Shown here: piece by piece, positions 8,309-14,857 of the stretch
How positions within the stretch are numbered: the stretch's first letter is position 1
Layout: each line of letters begins with the position of its first letter
Source: Candidatus Brevibacterium intestinigallinarum
GTDB lineage: Bacteria > Actinomycetota > Actinomycetes > Actinomycetales > Brevibacteriaceae
DNA length: 14,857 bases
Direction: 5' to 3'
Assembly: GCA_019117325.1 (NCBI GenBank)
Contig: DWZY01000093.1
Coordinates: 1 to 14,857 of the forward strand
Made by a program: the position numbers and the translations under genes
The notes under the pieces: model-generated
Databases searched by the model: none
Told to the model about the DNA's origin: nothing
Seen by the model: only the letters and a program-made list of their open reading frames with translations

Positions 8309-8328
8309 GGGCATCGTCTCTGATGCCC
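8309..8328 (-). promoter_or_regulatory. Inverted repeat in acyl-CoA synthetase leader (7-6-7)
   Basis: GGGCATC and GATGCCC form a perfect 7-bp inverted repeat around a 6-base spacer, ending 5 bases before the GGAG ribosome binding site of the synthetase gene. It could be a leader hairpin that affects ribosome access, or a 20-bp operator of a dimeric repressor such as TetR type. Confidence 0.45.
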
Positions 8329-8340
8329 CTCGTGTGCTCC

Positions 8341-8360
8341 GTGCGGCCTCGTCGCCGCAC
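8341..8360 (-). promoter_or_regulatory. Second inverted repeat in the same leader (7-6-7)
   Basis: GTGCGGC and GCCGCAC form a perfect 7-bp repeat with a 6-base spacer. This is the same geometry as the repeat at 8309-8328, from which it is separated by 12 bases. The arm sequences differ, so they are not two copies of one operator. Confidence 0.4.
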
Positions 8361-8364
8361 CGGT

Positions 8365-8383
8365 GGAGGACCCGGGGTCCTCC
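8365..8383 (-). promoter_or_regulatory. Third palindrome in the same leader
   Basis: GGAGGACCC and GGGTCCTCC form a 9-1-9 palindrome, which as RNA would fold to a 7-bp stem with a 5-base loop. It lies between the thiolase terminator hairpin and the two 7-6-7 repeats. Confidence 0.4.
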
Positions 8384-8397
8384 CTCATCTGACGGGC

Positions 8398-8428
8398 GGT
8401 GCCGGGGCCGCGACGCGACCCCGGCACC
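8398..8428 (-). terminator. Terminator-like hairpin after thiolase
   Basis: GGTGCCGGGG (8398-8407) and CCCCGGCACC (8419-8428) form a perfect 10-bp GC-rich stem with an 11-base loop, starting 18 bases after the thiolase stop codon. No T-run follows, so it would be the I-shaped type common in actinobacteria. It may end or attenuate the six-gene catabolic transcript before the acyl-CoA synthetase. Confidence 0.65.
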
Positions 8429-8446
8429 GTGTCGGTGTGATGTGTC

Positions 8447-9646
8447 TCAGACTACTTCGAAGAGGCCGGCCGCACCCATGCCGCCGCCCACGCACATCGT
8501 CACGACGACGTGCTTGGCACCGCGGCGCTTGCCCTCGATGAGCGCGTGGCCCACGAGGCGGGCGCCGGTCATGCCGTAGGGGTGGCCCACGGAGATGCCG
8601 CCGCCGTCGACGTTGTAGACCTCCGGATCGATGCCCAGGTGATCGCGGCAGTACAGCGCCTGCACCGCGAACGCCTCGTTGAGCTCCCAGAGTCCGATGT
8701 CGTCGATCGTGAGGCCGTGGCGCTCCAGCAGGCGCGGGATCGCGTAGATCGGGCCGATGCCCATCTCCTCGGGCGCGTTGCCGGCGACGGCGATGCCCTT
8801 GTAGATGCCCAGCGGCTGCAGTCCCCGCTTCTCCGCCTCCTCCGCGCTCATGAGGACCGAGGCCGAGGCACCGTCGGAGAGCTGCGAGGCGTTGCCCGCC
8901 GTGATCGTCGGGACCTTCGAGGCGACGCCGGGATCGAGAACCGGGTTGAGTCCCTGCAGGCTCTCGAGCGTCGTGGAGGGACGGTTGCCCTCGTCCTTCT
9001 CGAGGGTGACCTCGACCTCGCTGGACTCACCGGTCTCCTTGTCGACGACGATCTTCGTCGACGTGAGCGGCACGATCTCCTGATCGAAGCGGCCGGCCTC
9101 CTGCGCGGCGGCGGTCCGCTGCTGGGAGCTCAGCGCGTACTCGTCCTGCGCCTCGCGGGAGACGCCGTAGCGCTCGGCCACGACCTCGGCGGTGTGGAGC
9201 ATCGGCAGGTACAGCTCGGGCAGGTGCTCGACGAGCCACGGATCCTTCGCCCGGAAGTTGTTGGCCTTGTCGTTCTGGACGAGCGAGATCGACTCGACGC
9301 CGCCGCCCACGGCGACGCGCATGCCGTCGTGGACGATCTGCTTCGCGGCCGTCGCGATCGCCATGAGGCCGGAGGCGCACTGGCGGTCGACCGACATGCC
9401 GGCGACGGAGGTGGGCAGGCCCGCGCGCATCGCGGCCTGGCGGGCGACGTTGCCGCCCTGCGCGCCCTGCTGCACCGCGGCGCCCAGGACGACGTCCTCG
9501 ATCTCCGCCGGGTCGACGCCGGAGCGCTCGACGGCGTGGCGGATCGCGTGGCCGGCGAGCTCCTGCGACTGCGTGTTGTTGAATGCGCCGCGGTACGCCT
9601 TGCCGATGGGCGTGCGGGCCGTGGACACGATGACTGCCTGTGTCAT
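8447..9646 (-). CDS. Acetyl-CoA C-acyltransferase (thiolase)
   Basis: A 399-residue thiolase II-family enzyme that cleaves 3-ketoacyl-CoA with CoA to release acetyl-CoA, the last step of beta-oxidation. All catalytic elements are present: nucleophilic Cys90 in DRQCASGL, NEAFAVQ (Asn-Glu-Ala-Phe), His355 in GHPYGMTGAR, and Cys385 in CVGGGMGAAG near the C-terminus. Length is typical and no targeting signal is seen. I chose ATG 9646 because AAGGAG sits 4 bases upstream; an open extension to 9733 runs into the preceding dehydrogenase and reads as non-conserved sequence. The start is 40 bases after the upstream dehydrogenase stop, so it is most likely in the same operon. A degradative role is favoured by the neighbours, although biosynthetic acetoacetyl-CoA thiolases share these motifs. 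Confidence 0.95.
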   Translation of the reverse strand: MTQAVIVSTARTPIGKAYRGAFNNTQSQELAGHAIRHAVERSGVDPAEIEDVVLGAAVQQGAQGGNVARQAAMRAGLPTSVAGMSVDRQCASGLMAIATAAKQIVHDGMRVAVGGGVESISLVQNDKANNFRAKDPWLVEHLPELYLPMLHTAEVVAERYGVSREAQDEYALSSQQRTAAAQEAGRFDQEIVPLTSTKIVVDKETGESSEVEVTLEKDEGNRPSTTLESLQGLNPVLDPGVASKVPTITAGNASQLSDGASASVLMSAEEAEKRGLQPLGIYKGIAVAGNAPEEMGIGPIYAIPRLLERHGLTIDDIGLWELNEAFAVQALYCRDHLGIDPEVYNVDGGGISVGHPYGMTGARLVGHALIEGKRRGAKHVVVTMCVGGGMGAAGLFEVV

Positions 9647-9686
9647 GGTTCTCCTTCGAGTGGCTGGTGCGAGTGGGGTGGGGGTG

Positions 9687-10877
9687 TCAGAGGCGGACCA
9701 GTCGGCCCAGCTCGTCGCGCTGGGCGTCGGCACCGCCGATCATGACCTCGTCGAGCTTCGCCCGCTTGAGCAGCAGGTGGATCGGGAATTCCCAGGTCAT
9801 GCCGTTCCCCCCGTGGAACTGCAGTGCCTCCTCCACGATACGGGAGGTGTGAGCCTTCGCATACGCGCTGGCGGTCCGCACGGCGATCGCCGCGTCGGTC
9901 CGGCTGAGCGTCCCCGCATCCGCCGCGTCGACGGAGCGGACGGCCGACAGCGCCGCGGCGCGCAGCTGGTTGCCCACGATCCAGGCCTCCGCCAGGCGGT
10001 GCTTGATCGCCTGGAACGACCCGATCGTGCGGCCGAACTGGCGGCGCTCCTTCACGTACGCGAGCGCCGTGTCGAACGCGGAGTCGACGATCCCGGACTG
10101 CTCGCACGCGAGGACGGCCAGCGAGTCCAGCAGCGCGCGCTCCAGGGCACGCTGCGCGCCATCGCCCACCGCGATGACGCGGCCGCGGATGCCGGCGAGC
10201 TTGACCTCGGACAGCCGCCGCGTCTCGTCGAGCGACCGGAACGGTGTGATCTGCGCGTCGGACGCGTTCGCGACCGCGATGACGAGGGCGCCGCCCACCG
10301 TGCGCGCGGGCACGATGAGCAGGTCCCCGCGGTGCGCGTCCGCGACGCCGTGGACGATGCCGATGAGCTCGACGGTGCGGCCTGGCTCCAGCGGATCGTC
10401 CGACACTGCGGGGCCCGCGGGGTTCGCGGACACGTGCAGGGAGCCGGTCCACTTGCTGGCGGTCGCGTCCATCGCGAGGACGGCCGTCGTCTCCTCTGCG
10501 GCGAGGCGCCGCAGCAGCTTGTGGGCGGGGCCGTCCGCACCCGTGCGCCGCTCCGCCGCCGCGGCGCGGAACACGACGCGGGAGGCGATGACGCTCGAGG
10601 CCAGGAACAGGGACGGCACGGCGCCGCGTCCCAGCTCTGCCGCGACCGTGCCTGCGGCGGACAGGCCGGCGCCGTCGCCGCCGTCGGCTTCCGGGATCAC
10701 GAGACCCGCGAGCTCGAGCTCGTTGAAGATCCCGTCGTCGACTGCCTGGAGGTCGAAGTCGAGCTCGTCGTAGACGCGAGCCACCTCCTGAGCGGGGGCG
10801 CGGTCCGTCAGCAGCGCGCGCACGCTGCTGCGCAGGTCGTCGTCCGTGTCGGAGGGGAGGAGGTCGATGTCGGTCAT
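9687..10877 (-). CDS. Acyl-CoA dehydrogenase family protein, catalytically degenerate subunit
   Basis: A 396-residue protein with the acyl-CoA dehydrogenase fold, recognisable mainly in its C-terminal half: RRQFGRTIGSFQ (residues 278-289), FHGGNGMTWEFP (354-365) and LKRAK (370-374). By hand alignment, the catalytic Glu of medium-chain enzymes (Tyr-Glu-Gly) is replaced by Met-Ile-Gly at Ile380, and the alternative Glu of isovaleryl-type enzymes is Ser252. The flavin-binding TEPxAGSD loop is also not recognisable. Such degenerate subunits are known in actinobacterial alpha2beta2 FadE heterotetramers, where the partner supplies the catalytic base. The partner is almost certainly the gene just upstream, whose TGA overlaps this ATG by 4 bases; GGAG lies 8 bases before the start. 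Alone it is probably inactive. A larger frame upstream (to 11069) is an extension shadow. Confidence 0.9.
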   Translation of the reverse strand: MTDIDLLPSDTDDDLRSSVRALLTDRAPAQEVARVYDELDFDLQAVDDGIFNELELAGLVIPEADGGDGAGLSAAGTVAAELGRGAVPSLFLASSVIASRVVFRAAAAERRTGADGPAHKLLRRLAAEETTAVLAMDATASKWTGSLHVSANPAGPAVSDDPLEPGRTVELIGIVHGVADAHRGDLLIVPARTVGGALVIAVANASDAQITPFRSLDETRRLSEVKLAGIRGRVIAVGDGAQRALERALLDSLAVLACEQSGIVDSAFDTALAYVKERRQFGRTIGSFQAIKHRLAEAWIVGNQLRAAALSAVRSVDAADAGTLSRTDAAIAVRTASAYAKAHTSRIVEEALQFHGGNGMTWEFPIHLLLKRAKLDEVMIGGADAQRDELGRLVRL

Positions 10878-12085
10878 CGGGGCATCTCCTTGAAGGGAAC
10901 GTCCTTGTCGGTGCGGTGCTCGCCGGGCAGGCCCAGCACGCGTTCGGCGATGACGTTGAGGAGCACCTCGGTCGTCCCGCCCTCGATCGAATTGCCCTTC
11001 GCCCGCAGGTAGCGGTAGACGGGATTGCGACCGGTCATCGAGTACTCGGTGGGCCTGCGGTTCTCCCACGTGTCGTAGCGGAGTCCGTCGATGCCGCGCA
11101 TCCGGATGTCCAGGTCGGACAGGGCCTGTGCGGTGCGGGCGAACGTCACCTTCGAGCCCGATCCCTCCGGACCGGGCCGGCCGGCCGCGAGCTTCTGGTT
11201 GAGCTGCTGACCGGTGACGCGCAGGACCTCCGCGTCGACCCAGTGGCCGATGAGCTCGTCGCGCAGCACCGGGCTGCGGTGCTCCGGGGACGACCTCCAG
11301 GCCTCTGCGACGACGCCGATCATGCCGCCCTCGCGCGGCATGCCGCCGCCGATCGACACGCGCTCGCTGTTGAGCGTCGTGTTCGCGACGCGCCAGCCCT
11401 CGCCCTCCGCGCCCAGGCGGCGGGAGTCGGGGACGAGCGCGCCGTCGAGGAACACCTCGTTGAACTCCGCCTCACCGGTGATCTGGCGCAGTCCGCGCGT
11501 CTCGATCCCCGGCTGCTTCATGTCGATGAGGAAGTAGGTGAGGCCCTTGTGCTTGGGCACCTCCACGTCCGTGCGCGCGACGAGGATCGCGATGTCCGCG
11601 TTCTGCGCACCGGAGGTCCACACCTTCTGCCCCGTCACGCGCCAGTCGTCGCCCTCGCGCACCGCGCGGGTCGCGACGGCGGCCAGGTCCGAGCCCGCGC
11701 CGGGCTCGGAGAACAGCTGGCAGACGATGCGGCGCAGCGTGAAGATCTCCCGCAGGAGGCCCTTCTGCTCGTCCGTCCCGTGGACCACGATCGTGGGCGC
11801 GGCCATGCCGAACCCGATCGAGTTCCGCCCGGGGTCCGGCTGCGAGAGGCCCGCCGCACTGATCTGCTGGCGCGCGTACGCGCGGAGGTTCGCGGGCACC
11901 CCGAGTCCGCCGCAGTCGCGGGGGAAATCGACCCAGGCCAGGCCGTGGTCGAACAGGATGTCCCAGATCTGCGCCTCGTCGCTCACGCCCTGCGCGGCGG
12001 CCGCGGCCGCGGACACGGCGGCGTCGATCGCCTCCGTGTCCGCGCTGCTGCCCGCCGGGGGCTGGGCGGGGTCGTGCTCAGCCAT
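10874..12085 (-). CDS. Acyl-CoA dehydrogenase (FadE-type), probable catalytic subunit
   Basis: A 403-residue acyl-CoA dehydrogenase that would introduce an alpha,beta double bond into an acyl-CoA using FAD. The flavin/substrate loop QLFSEPGAGSDLA (residues 123-135), WTSGAQNAD (156-164) and a complete C-terminal domain are present. Two candidate catalytic bases are seen: Glu241 in LNSERVS, at the isovaleryl-CoA dehydrogenase-type position, and Glu368 in SIEGGTTE, at the medium-chain position. The first 35 residues are an Ala-rich low-complexity stretch. It overlaps the degenerate dehydrogenase downstream by ATGA and starts 6 bases after the SDR stop, with GAGG 4 bases before the ATG. Tight coupling of two unequal dehydrogenases suggests an obligate heteromer, as described for mycobacterial FadE pairs acting on sterol side chains or other bulky acyl-CoAs. 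Substrate unknown. Confidence 0.93.
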   Translation of the reverse strand: MAEHDPAQPPAGSSADTEAIDAAVSAAAAAAQGVSDEAQIWDILFDHGLAWVDFPRDCGGLGVPANLRAYARQQISAAGLSQPDPGRNSIGFGMAAPTIVVHGTDEQKGLLREIFTLRRIVCQLFSEPGAGSDLAAVATRAVREGDDWRVTGQKVWTSGAQNADIAILVARTDVEVPKHKGLTYFLIDMKQPGIETRGLRQITGEAEFNEVFLDGALVPDSRRLGAEGEGWRVANTTLNSERVSIGGGMPREGGMIGVVAEAWRSSPEHRSPVLRDELIGHWVDAEVLRVTGQQLNQKLAAGRPGPEGSGSKVTFARTAQALSDLDIRMRGIDGLRYDTWENRRPTEYSMTGRNPVYRYLRAKGNSIEGGTTEVLLNVIAERVLGLPGEHRTDKDVPFKEMPR

Positions 12086-12091
12086 GCCGCC

Positions 12092-12853
12092 TCACGCCTT
12101 CGGTCCGCCGGCGACGTAGATGACCTGGCCGGAGACGAATCCGGCGCCCTCGCTGGCGAGGAACGAGGCCGTGTGCGCGATGTCCTCGGGCTTGCCGGAG
12201 CGCGCGACCGGGATCTGCGCGATGGCGCCCTTGACGAAGTCCTCGAAGTCGATGCCCACCCGCTCGGCGGTCGCCTTCGTCATGTCCGTCTCGATGAACC
12301 CGGGGGCGATCGCGTTCGCGGTCACGCCGAACTTGCCCAGCTCGATCGCGTACGTCTTCGTCATGCCCTGGATGCCGGCCTTCGCAGCCGAGTAGTTCGT
12401 CTGCCCCCGGTTGCCCAGCGCGGACGTGGACGACAGCGAGATGATGCGGCCGAACTTCTGCTCGACCATGTGGCCCTGGACGGCGCGCGTCATGAGGAAG
12501 TTGCCGGTCAGGTGGACGCCCAGCACGGTGTCGAAGTCGTCCCGCGTCATCTTGAACAGCATGTTGTCCCGGATGATGCCCGCGTTGTTCACGAGGACCG
12601 TCGGGGCTCCCAGCTCGTCGACGACGCGCTGGACCGCTGCGGCCACCTGCTCCTCGTCGGCGACGTTCGCACCGATGCCCGCGGCCTCGCCGCCGGCGGC
12701 GCGGATCCGACCCACGACGTCGGCCGTGTCCTCCTCGCGCAGATCGATGATGGCGACCTTGAGGCCGTCGGCGGCGAGGCGCTCGGCGATCGCGGCGCCG
12801 ATCCCCCGTGCTCCACCGGTGACGATCGCGGTGCGTGTGGGTGTCTGAGTCAT
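12092..12853 (-). CDS. FabG-like short-chain dehydrogenase/reductase
   Basis: A 253-residue classical SDR with the dinucleotide motif TGGARGIG (residues 12-19), NNAG (89-92) and the catalytic set Ser141, Tyr154 and Lys158 in SLSSTSALGNRGQTNYSAAK. It is closest to FabG-type 3-oxoacyl reductases. Asp37 at the end of the second beta strand (IIDLREED) favours NAD(H) over NADP(H). Together with its place among acyl-CoA dehydrogenases and a thiolase, this suggests oxidation of a 3-hydroxyacyl-CoA rather than fatty-acid synthesis. The ATG overlaps the stop of the upstream dehydrogenase (ATGA), with AAGGA 9 bases before it. C-terminal GFVSGQVIYVAGG is complete. Direction and substrate are inferred from context only. 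Confidence 0.93.
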   Translation of the reverse strand: MTQTPTRTAIVTGGARGIGAAIAERLAADGLKVAIIDLREEDTADVVGRIRAAGGEAAGIGANVADEEQVAAAVQRVVDELGAPTVLVNNAGIIRDNMLFKMTRDDFDTVLGVHLTGNFLMTRAVQGHMVEQKFGRIISLSSTSALGNRGQTNYSAAKAGIQGMTKTYAIELGKFGVTANAIAPGFIETDMTKATAERVGIDFEDFVKGAIAQIPVARSGKPEDIAHTASFLASEGAGFVSGQVIYVAGGPKA

Positions 12854-14067
12854 CGTGCGGTGTCCTTCCGGTACTTCTTGATCTCATTGCGGGCGATGGC
12901 GCGCTTGTGCACCTCGTCCGGCCCATCGGCCAGGCGCAGCGTGCGCAGCCCCGCCCACCAGCCGGCCAGCGGGAAGTCCTGGGTGACGCCGCCGCCACCG
13001 TGGACCTGGATCGCGCGATCCAGCACCTTGAGTGCCATCGTAGGCGCGACGACCTTGATCTGGGCGATCGCGTTCTTCGCGACCTTGTTGCCGTGCTTGT
13101 CCATCATGTCCGCCGCGTGGAGCGTGAGCAGACGGGCCTGGTCGATCTCGATGCGGGACTCCGCGATCCAGTCCTGGATGTTGGCGCGCTCGGAGATCTT
13201 CTGGCCGAAGGTCACGCGGGACTCCGCGCGCTTGACCATGAGCTCCAGCGCCCGCTCTGCAACACCGATCGAGCGCATGCAGTGGTGGATGCGGCCGGGG
13301 CCCAGACGAGCCTGGCTGATCGCGAAGCCCTCGCCCTCGCCCTTGAGCACGTCCTTCGCGGGAACGCGCACCTGGTCGAAGGAGACCTCCGCGTGCCCCT
13401 CGCGGTCGTTGTAGCCGAAGACGGACAGGTTGCGCTCGACCGTGACGCCCGGGGCGTCGATCGGGACGACCATCATCGACTGCTGGCGGTGCGGCGCCTC
13501 GTTGGGGTCCGTCTTGCCCATGACGATGAGGACCTTGCAGTTGGGGTGCAGCGCATTCGAGGTGAACCACTTGCGGCCGTCGAGGATGTACTCGTCGCCG
13601 TCCTTCTTCATGAGCATCTCGATGTTCGTCGCGTCCGACGAGGCCACGGCGGGCTCCGTCATCGCGAACCCGGAGCGGATTTCTCCCTCCAGCAGCGGCT
13701 TGAGCCACTTCTCCTTGTGCTCGTCCGTGCCGAAGAGAGTGAGCACCTCCATGTTGCCGGTGTCCGGCGCGTTGCAGTTCATCGTCTCCGGCGCGAACTC
13801 GATCGAGCGGCCCATGATCTCCGCCAGGTGCGCGTACTCGAAGTTCGTGAGGCCCGGGCCCCACTCCTTGTGCGGCTGGAAGAGGTTCCAGAGTCCGCGG
13901 CTGCGCGCCTCGACCTTGAGGTCCTCGATGATCTGGGGCTGGAAGTGCGGGGTGCCCGCCGCCGCCATCTGCTCCTCGTAGACGGCTTCTGCGGGGTAGA
14001 TCTTCTCGTCCATGAAGGCGAGCAGCTTCTCGCGGTACTCCTGACCGCGCTCGGTCGTCTCGAGCAT
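12850..14067 (-). CDS. Acyl-CoA dehydrogenase, ACAD10/11-like
   Basis: A 405-residue acyl-CoA dehydrogenase with AMTEPAVASSDATN (residues 135-148), WFTS (167-170), RVTFGQ (284-289), HGGGGVTQDFP (356-366) and a C-terminal LADGPDEVH (379-387). In that last motif Asp381 stands where medium-chain enzymes have the catalytic Glu. This motif and the loop sequence are characteristic of the subfamily containing human ACAD10/ACAD11 and bacterial relatives. Known: some members help convert phosphorylated 4-hydroxyacyl-CoAs, with a kinase fused or encoded next door. No kinase is visible in this window, so ordinary dehydrogenation is equally possible. The start has AAGGGA 8 bases upstream and lies 73 bases after the partial SDR; its stop overlaps the FabG-like gene by 4 bases. 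No targeting signal is seen. Confidence 0.93.
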   Translation of the reverse strand: MLETTERGQEYREKLLAFMDEKIYPAEAVYEEQMAAAGTPHFQPQIIEDLKVEARSRGLWNLFQPHKEWGPGLTNFEYAHLAEIMGRSIEFAPETMNCNAPDTGNMEVLTLFGTDEHKEKWLKPLLEGEIRSGFAMTEPAVASSDATNIEMLMKKDGDEYILDGRKWFTSNALHPNCKVLIVMGKTDPNEAPHRQQSMMVVPIDAPGVTVERNLSVFGYNDREGHAEVSFDQVRVPAKDVLKGEGEGFAISQARLGPGRIHHCMRSIGVAERALELMVKRAESRVTFGQKISERANIQDWIAESRIEIDQARLLTLHAADMMDKHGNKVAKNAIAQIKVVAPTMALKVLDRAIQVHGGGGVTQDFPLAGWWAGLRTLRLADGPDEVHKRAIARNEIKKYRKDTAR

Positions 14068-14089
14068 GTGGGGTTCCCTTCTCGGAAGT

Positions 14090-14105
14090 GGCGCACCTGT
14101 GCGCC
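14090..14105 (-). repeat. Inverted repeat between partial SDR and ACAD10/11-like gene
   Basis: GGCGCAC and GTGCGCC are perfect 7-bp arms with a 2-base centre, lying about 35 bases after the SDR stop and 22 bases before the dehydrogenase start. It could be an operator or a short RNA hairpin shaping the operon message. No convincing -10/-35 pair was recognised in the 73-base gap. Confidence 0.35.
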
Positions 14106-14140
14106 GGTTATGGTTCGTTCGGTCGTCTGTGTCCGGCGGT

Positions 14141-14857
14141 TCAGCCGGGAGTCGCGCCTGCGCGCAGCTTCGCCTGGTAGCGGCGCATGCCGCTCAGCCA
14201 GCGGTCGTAGTCGGAGCCCTTCATGCGGTACATGTCGAGCACCTCGGGGTGGGGCAGGATGAGGAACTCCTCGCGGTCGACGGCGTCGAGCACCGTCCGG
14301 GCCACGTCGGCGGGCTCCAGGACCGAGCCGGCCTCGGAGACCGCCTTCTGCGCGGCGAGCGCATCGCCCGTCTTCGGGGTGTCGCCGTCGCCCCAGAGGA
14401 TCTTCGTGTTGACGCCCATGGGCGCGAGGACGGACACGCGCACGCCGTCGTCGCCGTAGGTGACGGACAGCCATTCTGCGAAAGCGAGGGCCGCGTGCTT
14501 CGTCACCGCGTAGCCGGCGGAGCCGATCTGGGTGAGCAGACCCGCCGCCGAGGCCGTCGCGACGAAGTAGCCCTCTCCCCTGTCCGTCCAGTCCGGGATG
14601 AGCCGCTGCGCGGCACGGATGTGGGCGCGGAGGTTCACGTCGATGATCGTGTCCCAGTCGCCGTCGTCGCCCAGACCGGACGCGCCGCCGATGCCCGCGT
14701 TCGCGAAGTAGAGGTCGATGCCGCCCAGCTGCTGCCGTGCTGCCTCGAGCAGTGCGTCGACGCCGTCGTTCGAGGAGACGTCGCCGGCCCAGTGGGGCTG
14801 GCTGAGGCTCTGGGCGGTCGTCTCCACCGCCGGGTCGAGATCGGCCAGGAGCACGCG
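14141..14857 (-). CDS. Short-chain dehydrogenase/reductase, 5'-truncated
   Basis: The C-terminal 238 residues of a classical SDR oxidoreductase; the start and the TGxxxGIG nucleotide motif lie beyond the right edge. The visible part begins in the second beta strand (RVLLADLD, with an acidic residue at position 6 that favours NAD(H)). It contains FANAG (51-55) and the catalytic set Ser103, Tyr116 and Lys120 (YAVTK). The C-terminal tail, about residues 205-238 with DMYRMKGSDYDRWLSGMRR, is longer than in FabG. It is the first visible gene of the leftward catabolic cluster, 73 bases before the ACAD10/11-like gene, and may oxidise a hydroxyl or reduce a keto group of the substrate. The in-frame GTG at 14854 is internal, not the start. 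Confidence 0.88.
   Translation of the reverse strand, partial: RVLLADLDPAVETTAQSLSQPHWAGDVSSNDGVDALLEAARQQLGGIDLYFANAGIGGASGLGDDGDWDTIIDVNLRAHIRAAQRLIPDWTDRGEGYFVATASAAGLLTQIGSAGYAVTKHAALAFAEWLSVTYGDDGVRVSVLAPMGVNTKILWGDGDTPKTGDALAAQKAVSEAGSVLEPADVARTVLDAVDREEFLILPHPEVLDMYRMKGSDYDRWLSGMRRYQAKLRAGATPG

Noticed and set aside
6503..8323. 606-codon plus-strand frame opposite the acyl-CoA synthetase
   Set aside because: Val/Arg/Leu/His-rich shadow of a complete FadD-like gene; no ribosome binding site or domain.
8290..8388. 32-codon minus-strand upstream ORF whose TGA overlaps the acyl-CoA synthetase ATG
   Set aside because: The ATGA overlap is suggestive of coupling, but there is no ribosome binding site, the peptide is Arg-rich with no pattern, and it runs through three hairpins; chance is likely without conservation data.
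9192..13414. Long plus-strand frames opposite the thiolase, dehydrogenases and FabG-like gene
   Set aside because: All translate to Arg/Ala/Val-rich sequence without motifs, while the minus strand carries intact active sites throughout.
12835..14262. 475-codon plus-strand frame opposite the ACAD10/11-like gene
   Set aside because: Shadow frame with low-complexity Leu/Arg/Val/His translation; the minus strand is a full-length dehydrogenase.
1..14857. Search for mobile elements, tRNA genes, CRISPR arrays and recombination sites
   Set aside because: No transposase or integrase motifs, cloverleaf-like segments, regularly spaced repeats or abrupt change in base composition were seen.

Overview
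The window is uniformly GC-rich, with strong G/C bias at third codon positions and long antisense shadow ORFs on both strands. This points to a high-GC actinobacterium. The Pls/PosA-type synthetase and the beta-oxidation gene style fit an actinomycete, possibly of the Micrococcales, but the genus cannot be fixed from sequence alone. No tRNA, rRNA, CRISPR array, insertion sequence or phage gene was seen. No gene-free stretch exceeds about 155 bases.

Left region (1-4627, + strand): two genes overlapping by 4 bases. The first is the 3' part of a membrane-bound single-module non-ribosomal peptide synthetase of the Pls/PosA family (relatives make epsilon-poly-L-lysine and delta-poly-L-ornithine). 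It reads adenylation domain, carrier domain, then three units of two membrane helices plus a soluble left-handed-beta-helix-like domain. The second is a short cytosolic M1-family zinc metallopeptidase. Together they look like a polymer-making enzyme coupled to a peptidase that might trim, recycle or detoxify the product. This is the most interesting system here.

Middle region (4693-6548, - strand): a GNAT acetyltransferase and a 12-helix MATE exporter, converging on the synthetase pair. A strong hairpin at 6570-6609 separates the exporter from the gene upstream of it.

Right region (6626 to the right edge, - strand): a fatty-acid or acyl-CoA catabolic cluster. In transcription order it holds a partial SDR, an ACAD10/11-like acyl-CoA dehydrogenase, a FabG-like NAD-type SDR, an acyl-CoA dehydrogenase with two candidate catalytic glutamates, a second acyl-CoA dehydrogenase lacking both catalytic positions, a thiolase and, after a block of four stem-loops, an acyl-CoA synthetase. 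Two junctions use ATGA stop/start overlaps, so much of the cluster is probably translationally coupled. The dehydrogenase pair resembles actinobacterial alpha2beta2 FadE enzymes. The set covers activation, dehydrogenation, alcohol oxidation and thiolysis, but no enoyl-CoA hydratase is in view, and the substrate cannot be read from the sequence.
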